The translations under genes were made by a program, and so were the position numbers. Below the pieces are notes generated by a model. The model had not been told where the DNA came from. It made no database searches and saw nothing but the letters and a program-made list of their open reading frames with translations. This document shows, in pieces, positions 18,306-25,529 of a stretch of DNA of 49,321 nucleotides. Each line of letters begins with the position of its first letter. Position 1 is the first letter of the stretch. Source of the stretch: Roseateles sp. (GTDB taxonomy: Bacteria; Pseudomonadota; Gammaproteobacteria; Burkholderiales; Burkholderiaceae_C); the NCBI GenBank assembly GCA_018780415.1, contig JADMJQ010000144.1, positions 3,334-52,654 on the forward strand, given 5' to 3'.

Positions 18306-18437
18306 GGGTGTCTCCTGTTATCAGATTCGAATGAATTGATTTTGAAGTATCCGCATATCGCTGAGGGGCCTGTGTTGCAGGCTTCCCACAGGCGCTAACC
18401 CTGTCACCTCGGCGACCCTGGGTGAAAAAGCAGACGA

Positions 18438-18465
18438 AAAAAAGCCGCCCGGAGGCGGCTTTTTT
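18438..18465 (-). terminator. rho-independent terminator of the 336-residue porin gene (bidirectional in form)
   Basis: A GCCGCC / GGCGGC stem with a 4-nt loop is flanked by A7 on the left and T6 on the right, so it has a U-tract on either strand. It lies 45 bp after the stop of the porin at 18511-19521 and should separate the two porin transcripts. Confidence 0.9.
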
Positions 18466-18510
18466 GCTGGTCAACGGGCCTAAAAACTCTAGGCCCATCA
18501 AACGCAGTGC

Positions 18511-19521
18511 TTAGAAGCTGTGACGCACGCCGACGTCGAAGCCACCGAAGCGGCCGCCAGCGACGGCAGCTGGGCTATTGCCGTTCATGCTGAACGTGGC
18601 ACCAGCCTTGTTGTCGATGTAGGACACTGTTGTGTACAGCGCTGTACGCTTGGACAAATTGTGCACGTAGCCAGCTGCGAACTGCGAGGTATCGCCGCTG
18701 ATCTTGGTGGAAGTGTCGCTGCTGTAGTCAGCAGCGGTGTAACCAGCCCAGACCAAGCCAGCGCCCAATGGAGCTGTCACGGACAGGTTGTAGATGTCCT
18801 GGCTGTGGATGCCAAACTCGGTGGTCGAGTAAGTTGCGAATGCCTTCATGAAACCGAAGTCATACGAACCACCCAAGCTCATCAGCTTGTACTTGGTGTT
18901 CACGCCGGACTCGGAATAAGCCGCACCGACGTTGAAGGCGCCGGCCTTGTAGCCAACCCGGCCACCGACGTCCTTGTTGATGGCGCTGGTGCCTTCGCCG
19001 GCGGAGACGTCCACCGAGCCGTAGAAACCACCCAAATTGCCAGGCAAGATGTAAGTGACTTGATTGTCGCGACGGCTCATGTCAACACCGCTGGAAAGTG
19101 CGCTGTACACATTGGTCGTAGCACCCAGACCGGTCGTTGCTGTTGGATCGAAATCTTCGATCTGCAGGCGCACGGAAGTCTTGAAACGACCCAGGCGAAC
19201 TTCGCCCATGCTGTCGGAGATCAAGCTCACGGTAGCGCGACGGCTCCAGAAGCGAGTCGTGTCAGCACTGCCTGCGTCCACATTGACTTGGCTTTCCAAC
19301 CAGAAGCCAGCCTTCAGGCCGCCGCCGAGGTCTTCAACGCCACGCACGCCGAAACGGCTGGTGCTACTGCCGCCGGATGCCAGGCTGTAAATGCTCTTGC
19401 CGTTGGTTTCGGTGTAACGCATGGCAGCGTCGAGCACGCCGAACAGGGTGACCGACGATTGAGCAGCAGCGACGCCAGCGAACGAGCCGAGTACGGCCAA
19501 AGCAACAATAGATTTCTTCAT
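18511..19521 (-). CDS. outer-membrane porin (Omp32-like, gram-negative porin family)
   Basis: A second general porin, 336 residues. The signal MKKSIVALAVLGSFAGVAAA is cleaved before QSSVTLFGVLDAA. Conserved segments are SRFGVRGVEDLGGGLKAGFWLES, FWSRRATVSL and GEVRLGRFKTSVR, with a DNQVTYILP turn, and it ends VGVRHSF with terminal Phe. AGGAG lies 8 nt before the ATG. Codon use looks restricted, as expected for an abundant protein. It is in tandem with, and upstream of, the 413-residue porin, but the terminator between them argues for separate transcription. The 251-bp gap to coq7 (19522-19772) must hold both divergent promoters; I could not place them with confidence. Confidence 0.94.
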   Translation of the reverse strand: MKKSIVALAVLGSFAGVAAAQSSVTLFGVLDAAMRYTETNGKSIYSLASGGSSTSRFGVRGVEDLGGGLKAGFWLESQVNVDAGSADTTRFWSRRATVSLISDSMGEVRLGRFKTSVRLQIEDFDPTATTGLGATTNVYSALSSGVDMSRRDNQVTYILPGNLGGFYGSVDVSAGEGTSAINKDVGGRVGYKAGAFNVGAAYSESGVNTKYKLMSLGGSYDFGFMKAFATYSTTEFGIHSQDIYNLSVTAPLGAGLVWAGYTAADYSSDTSTKISGDTSQFAAGYVHNLSKRTALYTTVSYIDNKAGATFSMNGNSPAAVAGGRFGGFDVGVRHSF

Positions 19522-19772
19522 TCGATACTCCTAAGTGTTCAAAAAGGGCCGATCTGCAAACACCAACTTAGCGCTCGCCGGACCCACTCCCTTCATCGGA
19601 AGTTGCCGTATTGCACCAGATGAATGGCGTTTTTCGACGACAGGCACGAGAAAACTAGGGTTTGCGTTGTTGACGGACAACAAAAAAGAGGCAACACAGG
19701 ATCGTCATATTCGCGACCACCCAGTGCGCAGGTCCTAAACTGCGGCGCTTGCAGACGAAAACAAACCAAGCC

Positions 19773-20420
19773 ATGAGCACCCGTCCACCCCTTTCGAGGC
19801 TCGATGCCCTACTCGCCAATGTCGACCATGGCCTGCGGGTGGTGTTCGGCTCAACGAAGGGCGCGCGGCCGTCGCCGGCGCTGACCTTGGCGACGCCGAG
19901 CGATTTGTCGCCGCAAGAAGCGCGGCTGGCCGGCGCGCTGATGCGGGTCAATCATGTCGGTGAAATTTGCGCCCAGGCGCTCTATCAGTCTCAGGCGCTG
20001 CTGACCCGCAATCCGGTGCTCCGCACTCACTTCGCCCACGCAGCCAAAGAGGAGCTGGATCATCTGGCCTGGACCCAGCAGCGCATCAGCGAACTCGGCA
20101 GCCACACCAGTTACCTCAATCCCATTTGGTATGGCGGGGCTTTTGCCATCGGCAGCTTGGCGGGCCTGGCGGGCGACAGCATCAGCCTGGGTTTTGTGGT
20201 CGAGACCGAGCGGCAAGTGGAGCAGCATCTGGCGACCCATTTGGATCAACTGCCGGCGGGCGACCTCCACTCGCGCAGCATCGTGGCGCAAATGAAGGTT
20301 GAGGAGGCCCGCCATGCCGAAGAAGCCACGGCGGCAGGCGCTCAGCCGCTACCGGCAGCCGTCAAAGGCTTGATGCGCGGGGCCGCTCGGGTGATGACCC
20401 GCACCGCCCATTACGTCTAA
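19773..20420 (+). CDS. coq7: 2-polyprenyl-3-methyl-6-methoxy-1,4-benzoquinone monooxygenase
   Basis: Coq7 is a di-iron carboxylate hydroxylase that catalyses the last ring hydroxylation in aerobic ubiquinone synthesis, acting at the membrane. With ATG 19773 it has 215 residues. Iron ligands sit in the ferritin-like helices: MRVNHVGEICAQALYQSQ (first Glu), AKEELDHLAW (E-x-x-H), VVETERQVEQHL (third helix Glu) and KVEEARHAEEA (E-x-x-H). An in-frame TTG at 19749 would lengthen it by 8 residues; the ATG is preferred although its ribosome site is weak. It is convergent with the OsmC-family gene, with only 8 bp between the stops. Confidence 0.95.
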   Translation: MSTRPPLSRLDALLANVDHGLRVVFGSTKGARPSPALTLATPSDLSPQEARLAGALMRVNHVGEICAQALYQSQALLTRNPVLRTHFAHAAKEELDHLAWTQQRISELGSHTSYLNPIWYGGAFAIGSLAGLAGDSISLGFVVETERQVEQHLATHLDQLPAGDLHSRSIVAQMKVEEARHAEEATAAGAQPLPAAVKGLMRGAARVMTRTAHYV

Positions 20421-20428
20421 GGCCTCCT

Positions 20429-20851
20429 TCAGCCCTCGATCAGCTCGACCGACGTCGTCATCAAGGCGGTCTTGCCCAGCATGATGCTGGCCGAGCAGTA
20501 TTTCTCGTGCGACAGCGCCACGGCCCGTTCAACCACGTCTTGTTTGAGCCCGCGCCCGGTCACCACAAAGTGCATATGAATCGCGGTGAACACCTTGGGC
20601 TCGGTCTGGGCTCGCTCGGCGGTCAGCTTGACTTGACAGCCGCGCACGTCGTGACGCCCACGCTTCAAAATCAGCACCACGTCGTAGGCCGTGCAACCGC
20701 CGGTGCCGGCCAGCACTGTTTCCATCGGCCGGGGAGCCAAGTTGCGCCCACCCCCGTCAGGCGCGCCGTCCATGGTCAGGAGGTGGCCGCTACCGGTTTC
20801 GGCCACAAAAGCCATGCCGTCCACACCCATCCAATTGATCGTGCATTCCAT
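20429..20851 (-). CDS. OsmC family protein (YhfA-like)
   Basis: OsmC-fold protein of 140 residues, similar in length and sequence style to E. coli YhfA. The start MECTINWMG at 20851 has GGAGAG 6 nt upstream; the longer open frame to 21016 runs into an intergenic region and is rejected. Visible are the strand GMAFVAETGSGHLLTMDGAPDGGG and the conserved helix ETVLAGTGGCTAYDVVLILKR, containing the first OsmC cysteine. Near the C-terminus is the helix VALSHEKYCSASIML with the second cysteine. OsmC/Ohr proteins reduce organic hydroperoxides through this cysteine pair, but for the YhfA branch the substrate is unknown. Confidence 0.9.
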   Translation of the reverse strand: MECTINWMGVDGMAFVAETGSGHLLTMDGAPDGGGRNLAPRPMETVLAGTGGCTAYDVVLILKRGRHDVRGCQVKLTAERAQTEPKVFTAIHMHFVVTGRGLKQDVVERAVALSHEKYCSASIMLGKTALMTTSVELIEG

Positions 20852-20922
20852 AAAACTCTCCAATTGATGCCGCCCCATGGGCGACTTTTTTTCACGGGAC
20901 GCCAAGTATTCACAAGGAAATA

Positions 20923-20952
20923 TTGCAGCGCAGCATAACTTGGCGCTAGAAT
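20923..20952 (+). promoter_or_regulatory. candidate sigma-70 promoter of the small RNA upstream of ilvA
   Basis: TTGCAG at 20923-20928 and TAGAAT at 20947-20952 are 18 nt apart. The -10 matches consensus at 5 of 6 positions and the -35 at 3 of 6. The expected start near 20959 is just before the first stem of the RNA described below. Confidence 0.55.
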
Positions 20953-20958
20953 AAACCC

Positions 20959-21094
20959 AAGCGAACACGGTAAGTGGTCTGCAACAGGTCTCACAAAAGA
21001 CCTGCACCCTTGGCACTTACTTCGCACCGATTGTCTCCTCCACCGCCTCCATGGTGGATTCAGCCCGAGCTTGCAAAAGCTTGGGCTTTTTTTT
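20959..21094 (+). ncRNA. candidate trans-acting small RNA with anti-Shine-Dalgarno (CCUCC) motifs
   Basis: A non-coding unit of about 136 nt in the 332-bp gap between the OsmC-family gene and ilvA. In order: an outer stem GTAAGTG (20970-20976) pairs with CACTTAC (21014-21020). Inside it CAGGTCT (20985-20991) pairs with AGACCTG (20998-21004). Then comes single-stranded sequence with CTCCTCC (21035-21041). A small hairpin CCACC/GGTGG (21040-21057) has a loop that displays GCCTCC. It closes with a strong terminator. CCUCC is complementary to the Shine-Dalgarno GGAGG. A promoter precedes it. It has no good ORF. From memory, a betaproteobacterial family of small RNAs that are toxic when cloned in E. 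coli is catalogued; membership here is only a suspicion. The alternative is an ilvA leader/attenuator. Confidence 0.65.
21063..21094 (+). terminator. rho-independent terminator ending the small RNA, 89 bp before ilvA
   Basis: GCCCGAGCTT / AAGCTTGGGC (10 bp with one G-U pair, 4-nt loop) is followed by eight T residues on the plus strand. No protein gene upstream on this strand needs it: coq7 ends at 20420 and the OsmC-family gene is on the other strand. This is the main reason to propose a small RNA. Confidence 0.9.
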
Positions 21095-21183
21095 GGCCAA
21101 ATGGCGACGGCAAACGGCGCGGCGCCGGCTTGTGGTCGCTCGCTTATCATGCTGCACCGCAATAGACTGGCATCGGAACCCTC

Positions 21184-22770
21184 ATGGCTGGCCCCTCCTC
21201 CGCAAAACCCCGAAGCAGCAAGACCGCCGCCCAGCCAGCCCTGCCGGCCTTGATTCCCAGCGACAACAGCTATTTGCAGCGCATTTTGAACGCACGCGTT
21301 TATGACGTCGCCGTTGAAACCTCGCTGACCGCGGCCAAAAATCTGTCAAAACGCATCGGCAACAAGGTCTTGCTGAAGCGCGAAGACGAACAGCCCGTGT
21401 TCAGCTTCAAGCTGCGCGGCGCCTACAACAAAATGGTCAACCTGAGCCCCGAGGCGCTGGCCAAGGGCGTGATCTGCGCCTCGGCCGGCAACCATGCCCA
21501 GGGCGTGGCCCTCTCGGCCAAGAAGCTCGGCTGCCGCGCCGTCATCGTGATGCCGGTGACGACACCCAAGGTCAAGATCGACGCCGTGCTGTCCTTCGGC
21601 GGCGAGGTCATTCTGCATGGTGACAGCTTCACCGATGCCTATGGCCGTGCGCTCGAGCTCGAGAAGGAACAAGGCCTGAGCTTTGTCCACCCCTTCGATG
21701 ATCCCGATGTGATCGCCGGCCAGGGCACGGTGGCGATGGAAATTCTGCGCCAGCATCAAGGCCCCCTCGATGCGGTCTTCGTCGCCATCGGCGGCGGCGG
21801 GCTGATCTCAGGCGTGGCCGCCTACATCAAGGCGCTGCGCCCCGAGATCAAGGTCATCGGCGTGCAGACCAAGGACTCCGACGCGATGGTGCGCTCGGTG
21901 CGGGCCGGCAAGCGCATCACCTTGAGTGACGTCGGCCTGTTCTCCGACGGCACCGCCGTCAAGCTGGTGGGAGAGGAAACCTTCCGCATCACCCGCGAGT
22001 TGGTGGATGACTTTGTGCTGGTGGACACCGACGCCGTTTGCGCCGCCATCAAGGATGTCTTCGAGGACACCCGCAGCATCCTCGAGCCCGCCGGCGCCTT
22101 AGGCGTCGCGGCGATCAAGCAATATGCGGTCGAACATGGCTGCAAAGGCCAGACCTTTGTCGCCATCACTTGTGGCGCGAACATGAACTTCGACCGCCTG
22201 CGCTTTGTCGCCGAGCGCGCCGAGGTCGGCGAAAACCGCGAGGCCTTGTTCGCCATCACGATTCCGGAAGAACGCGGCAGCTTCAAGCGCTTTTGCGAAT
22301 TGCTGGGACCGCGCAGCGTGACCGAATTCAATTACCGGATTTCGGACGCCGACAAGGCCCATGTCTTCGTCGGCATCGCCACCCAAAAGCGCGAAGAATC
22401 ACTGAAGCTGGCCAAGACCTTCGCCAAAAATGGCTTCGAGACACTTGATTTGACCGACGACGAACTGGCCAAGCTGCATGTGCGTCATATGGTCGGCGGG
22501 CGCTCCGAGTTGGCCCGCAACGAGCGCCTGTATCGCTTCATCTTCCCGGAACGGCCGGGCGCCTTGATGCGCTTTTTGAGCTCGATGCACCCGGACTGGA
22601 ACATCAGCCTGTTCCATTACCGCAATCAGGGCGCCGACTATGGCCGCATCCTGGTCGGCATTCAGGTGCCACGCGGCGACAGCGCCGCGCTGCGCGCCTT
22701 CCTGGATTCGCTCAACTACCCCTTCGTTGACGAGACCCACAACCCGGTCTACAAACTGTTCTTGGCTTGA
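21184..22770 (+). CDS. ilvA: threonine ammonia-lyase, biosynthetic (threonine deaminase)
   Basis: IlvA converts L-threonine to 2-oxobutanoate, the committed step of isoleucine synthesis, using PLP. The 528-residue protein has an N-terminal fold-type II catalytic domain and two C-terminal ACT-like regulatory domains, the arrangement of the isoleucine-inhibited biosynthetic enzyme. The PLP lysine is Lys76 in FSFKLRGAYNK. SAGNHAQG (about 100-107) and the glycine-rich phosphate loop IGGGGLISG (about 202-210) are present. The regulatory part starts near 345 (ALFAITIPEERGSFKRFCELL) and repeats near 440 (YRFIFPERPGALMRFL). A GGAA lies 5 nt before the ATG. The first 25 residues are a Ser/Pro/Ala-rich extension. 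Confidence 0.96.
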   Translation: MAGPSSAKPRSSKTAAQPALPALIPSDNSYLQRILNARVYDVAVETSLTAAKNLSKRIGNKVLLKREDEQPVFSFKLRGAYNKMVNLSPEALAKGVICASAGNHAQGVALSAKKLGCRAVIVMPVTTPKVKIDAVLSFGGEVILHGDSFTDAYGRALELEKEQGLSFVHPFDDPDVIAGQGTVAMEILRQHQGPLDAVFVAIGGGGLISGVAAYIKALRPEIKVIGVQTKDSDAMVRSVRAGKRITLSDVGLFSDGTAVKLVGEETFRITRELVDDFVLVDTDAVCAAIKDVFEDTRSILEPAGALGVAAIKQYAVEHGCKGQTFVAITCGANMNFDRLRFVAERAEVGENREALFAITIPEERGSFKRFCELLGPRSVTEFNYRISDADKAHVFVGIATQKREESLKLAKTFAKNGFETLDLTDDELAKLHVRHMVGGRSELARNERLYRFIFPERPGALMRFLSSMHPDWNISLFHYRNQGADYGRILVGIQVPRGDSAALRAFLDSLNYPFVDETHNPVYKLFLA

Positions 22771-22796
22771 GAATTGACGCAACCCCGACCGGGGCA

Positions 22797-22827
22797 AGTG
22801 CGGATGCGAAGGCCACCCGTCCGCACT
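22797..22827. repeat. inverted repeat between ilvA and the CobT-family gene
   Basis: An 8-bp perfect inverted repeat (AGTGCGGA / TCCGCACT) with a 15-nt loop in the 97-bp gap. Neither strand has a U-tract after it, so it is a weak terminator candidate, possibly an RNA stem that shields the downstream gene. I find no B12-box sequence here, so it is not an evident cobalamin riboswitch. Confidence 0.4.
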
Positions 22828-22867
22828 CAAAATAGCCACCGTCCATTCGCCGCAGCCGCCTTTGTCG

Positions 22868-23929
22868 ATGCCCATCCAACAATCCCTGATCAGCCCCACG
22901 GCAAACCCGGCGCTCGAGAAAGCCTTGCGTGAACGGGTCGATCGGCAGGCGGCAATTGCCGGTGGCCTGGGTGAGCTGGAACCCTTGGCCGTCCGGCTGG
23001 GCTTGATTCAACACAGCCTGACGCCACGTTTTCGGGACCCTACGCTGGCGGTCTTTGCCGCCGACCACGGCCTGGCGGTCGACGGCATTGGCAAGCAATG
23101 GCAGCGCAGCACCCGCGAGCAAGCCTTGATGGCACTGCAGAACCGTTTGCCGGTGTCCGTGTTTGCCCGCATGCAGGGTCTGCAACTGCTCTTGGTCGAC
23201 TGCGGCATCGCGGAATCGCTGGCACCGCATGCCAAGCTGCTGGCGCGCAAGATCGCCCACGGCACGCGCAACTCGCGCGTCAGCCCCGCCATGAGCCTGG
23301 AGCAAGCTCATGCGGGTGTGCGCGTCGGCATGGAGATCGCTGATAAATTGGCCGGCAATGTCTTGGCCTGTGCCGGCATGGGGCAGGGTTCGGCCGAGAG
23401 CGCCTCGCTGGTATTGGCGCGTCTGATGGATTGCCCGGTGCGCGACTTTGTGGTGTCCGGCCCCGATATGCGCCAGGATGAGTTGGCCCATCTGCTCACC
23501 GTTTTGCAAGCAGCGCAGGCGCGCCACCGCGATGTCAGTGACCCGATGGAAGTCTTGGCCGCCTTCGGTGGCTTCGAGATCGCCGTGATGGTGGGTGCGA
23601 TCTTGGTGGCCACCTCCAAGCGCAACTTGATCATCGTCGACGGCATGACCGCCTGCGCCGCCCTGAAGATTGCGGCCAAGATCGCGCCGCCGGTGACGGA
23701 CTACGCGGTTTTTTGCCGCAGCCATGTGCACCGCGGCTTGGATGAAGCGCTGGCGGTGTTTCACGCCTCGGCCTTGCTGGAATTAGGCATGGACAGCGCC
23801 GACGGCACCGGCGCGGCCTTGGCTTGGCCGATGATACGCAGCGCTGCGGCGCTGCTGACGGATCTGCAGGACGCCGACGAGACCGAGGAGCGCGGGCCAA
23901 CTACCCCCGGTAAAGAGGCCCTCGCATGA
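22868..23929 (+). CDS. CobT-family phosphoribosyltransferase-like protein with altered active-site residues
   Basis: CobT attaches ribose phosphate to dimethylbenzimidazole when the lower ligand of vitamin B12 is built. This 353-residue protein follows the CobT fold along its length: FAADHGL (about 64-70), VDCGIAES, RKIAHGTRN, DPMEVLAAFGGFEIA (about 226-240), VDGMTACAALKIA and DGTGAALAWPMIRSAAALL. It departs from the classic enzyme at key places. The GxGE(L/M)G motif is CAGMGQG, so the position of Salmonella Glu174 is Gly170. The LGEG(S/T)GAAL motif is SADGTGAAL, so catalytic Glu317 is Asp312. The usual PPGSLG is missing. No other cobalamin gene is near. ATG 22868 is preferred to an in-frame TTG at 22862; no strong ribosome site is visible. 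Automatic annotation would call it cobT. Confidence 0.8.
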   Translation: MPIQQSLISPTANPALEKALRERVDRQAAIAGGLGELEPLAVRLGLIQHSLTPRFRDPTLAVFAADHGLAVDGIGKQWQRSTREQALMALQNRLPVSVFARMQGLQLLLVDCGIAESLAPHAKLLARKIAHGTRNSRVSPAMSLEQAHAGVRVGMEIADKLAGNVLACAGMGQGSAESASLVLARLMDCPVRDFVVSGPDMRQDELAHLLTVLQAAQARHRDVSDPMEVLAAFGGFEIAVMVGAILVATSKRNLIIVDGMTACAALKIAAKIAPPVTDYAVFCRSHVHRGLDEALAVFHASALLELGMDSADGTGAALAWPMIRSAAALLTDLQDADETEERGPTTPGKEALA

Positions 23930-23953
23930 AGTCAGCCCCTTGAGCTGATCAAC

Positions 23954-24523
23954 TCAACGCGCGGGCGGGCCGGCCGGATCGTTCAAGGGGACGGGCTGGC
24001 TTTGCACCGGTTGTTGTTGTTGCTGCTGAGGCGGCGGTGCATAAGAGCCCAACACCACCGGTGAGGCTTGAGCCGCTGGCAAGATGCCGGTGGCTGCGGC
24101 GGCCTGCGGCGCGATCTGCAGATTCATGCTGACGACACCCCCCTCACCCAAACTGGCCGAGCGCGCGTCAACGAACAGCAGCTGCAAATTCCCTTCCACC
24201 ACGGCACCAACCCGCCCCGTGCGGGCAAGTCCGTCGACGGCGATCAAGGCCACGCCTTCGCCCGCCTGGCTAGCGCCGGCCCGCTTCGGCGCCACCACGC
24301 CCAGCAATTTGAAACGGCTCTCGGCGGCCGGCGCCGCCTCGGGGACCACGACCGCCGCTGCGCCGAACAAGCGCGTCAGGTCGGCCTGGCCCGCACGCTG
24401 CTCCAGCGCCGGTTGCGCCTGGCTTGGCACCTGCAAAGGCCGGGCCAGCAACTGGATCAGCCAGTAGCCACCACTGCAGGCGAGCAAACCCCACACCAAA
24501 AAAGCAATCATTCGTGCAAGCAT
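23954..24523 (-). CDS. gspC: type II secretion system protein GspC-like (inner-membrane HR domain)
   Basis: GspC is the inner-membrane component that contacts the secretin GspD through its periplasmic HR domain. The start at ATG 24523 gives 189 residues. It has a short cytoplasmic tip, one transmembrane helix (AFLVWGLLACSGGYWLIQLL, about 5-24) and then the HR domain around residues 45-135: LTRLFG, ESRFKLLGVVAPKR and VALIAVDGLARTGRVGAVVEG. No C-terminal PDZ domain is present. The tail is low-complexity with six glutamines (PPPQQQQQQPVQ). It is transcribed away from gspG, so it is not in the main gsp operon. The longer frame to 24592 would overlap the divergent promoter region and is rejected. 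Confidence 0.85.
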   Translation of the reverse strand: MLARMIAFLVWGLLACSGGYWLIQLLARPLQVPSQAQPALEQRAGQADLTRLFGAAAVVVPEAAPAAESRFKLLGVVAPKRAGASQAGEGVALIAVDGLARTGRVGAVVEGNLQLLFVDARSASLGEGGVVSMNLQIAPQAAAATGILPAAQASPVVLGSYAPPPQQQQQQPVQSQPVPLNDPAGPPAR

Positions 24524-24607
24524 GGGCAGATTATGATTCAAGCGCCGCGCGACTTGCGAGTTACGCTCTCGTCCGACCCCATCACGCCCCAACTACCTCA
24601 CGTTCAA

Positions 24608-25075
24608 ATGCCTATCCAAGCAACGTCGCCTTTAATTCGCCGCTCAGCTCTCCGCTTCGCTCCGCGAAAAAACCGCGGCTTCACCCTGATTGAATTGCTG
24701 GTTGTGCTGGTCATCATCGGGGTGCTGGCCGCCTTGGTCGTACCCAATGTGCTGGACCGTGCCGATGAGGCCCGCGTCACCGCTGCCCGCACCGACGTCA
24801 ACAATCTGATGCAGGCCTTGAAGCTGTACAAGCTCGACAACCAGCGCTACCCCAGCTCCGAACAAGGCCTGGAAGCGCTGGTGCGCAAGCCCACCGCCGG
24901 CACGCCGCCGCCGAACTGGAAGCCCTATGTCGAGAAGCTGCCCGCCGATCCGTGGAAGCAGCCCTATCAATACGCCAACCCCGGCATCAAGGGCGAGATC
25001 GACGTCTACAGCTTTGGCGCCGACGGCCGCGCCGGTGGCGAAGGCAATGACGCCGATATCGGCTCCTGGCAGTAA
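24608..25075 (+). CDS. gspG: type II secretion system major pseudopilin GspG
   Basis: The major pseudopilin, cleaved and N-methylated by the prepilin peptidase and assembled into the periplasmic pseudopilus. The prepilin signature is RGFTLIELLVVLVIIGVLAALVVPNV, which I quote as RGFTLIELLVVLV; cleavage is after Gly and Glu+5 is present. The C-terminus carries the GspG calcium and loop motifs: YKLDNQRYPSSEQGLEAL, DPWKQPYQYANPG and DVYSFGADGRAGGEGNDADIGSW. I prefer ATG 24608 (155 residues, 24-residue leader). An in-frame ATG at 24533 would leave only 9 bp to the divergent gspC start. No strong Shine-Dalgarno precedes either. First gene of the gsp operon. Confidence 0.95.
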   Translation: MPIQATSPLIRRSALRFAPRKNRGFTLIELLVVLVIIGVLAALVVPNVLDRADEARVTAARTDVNNLMQALKLYKLDNQRYPSSEQGLEALVRKPTAGTPPPNWKPYVEKLPADPWKQPYQYANPGIKGEIDVYSFGADGRAGGEGNDADIGSWQ

Positions 25076-25079
25076 TTTC

Positions 25080-25529
25080 ATGGGCCGTCGCGATGCCGAT
25101 GGCGGTTTCACGCTGATCGAACTCCTGGTCGTGGTGGCGCTGATCGCGATCGCTACAGCCACGGTCAGCCTGTCTCTGCGCGACCCGGCCGCGGCTCAGT
25201 TGGAGCGCGAAGCGGAGCGCTTGACCGCCTTGTTTGAGACCGCCCGCGCCGAAAGCCGCGCCGCCGGTTTGCCGGTGCAATGGGCGCCGACCAAGAAGGA
25301 CAGCGAGGACCACTTTCAGTTCGTCGGCCTGCCCAAACGCGTCAAGCTGCCGCAGCGCTGGTTGGGTGAACCGCTGGCGGTGCAGATTGCCGGCGCCAAT
25401 GTCATCATTTTGGGACCGGAGCCGATGATTGGCGCGCAGCGCTTGCAGCTGAGCCTGGGCTCGCAGCAAATCACGCTGTCCACCGACGGCATGTCGGCCT
25501 TTGAAGTGAGCAATACCCCCGCCCCATGA
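25080..25529 (+). CDS. gspH: type II secretion system minor pseudopilin GspH
   Basis: Minor pseudopilin, 149 residues from ATG 25080, four bases after the gspG stop. The short leader MGRRDADGG precedes the cleavage site GG^FTLIELLVVVALIAIATA, with Glu+5 intact. The GspH/FimT-type C-terminal domain follows (EREAERLTALFETARAES, AGLPVQWAP, LSLGSQQITLSTDG). It is thought to sit near the tip complex with I, J and K. The longer frame starting within gspG is rejected. Confidence 0.93.
   Translation: MGRRDADGGFTLIELLVVVALIAIATATVSLSLRDPAAAQLEREAERLTALFETARAESRAAGLPVQWAPTKKDSEDHFQFVGLPKRVKLPQRWLGEPLAVQIAGANVIILGPEPMIGAQRLQLSLGSQQITLSTDGMSAFEVSNTPAP

Noticed and set aside
21051-21305. Possible leader peptide gene controlling ilvA
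   Set aside because: The frame starting at the ATG at 21051 has no cluster of Ile, Val, Leu or Thr codons and overlaps ilvA out of frame.
22771-22867. Possible cobalamin riboswitch before the CobT-family gene
   Set aside because: The gap is only 97 bp and lacks a B12-box-like sequence; only one simple inverted repeat is present.
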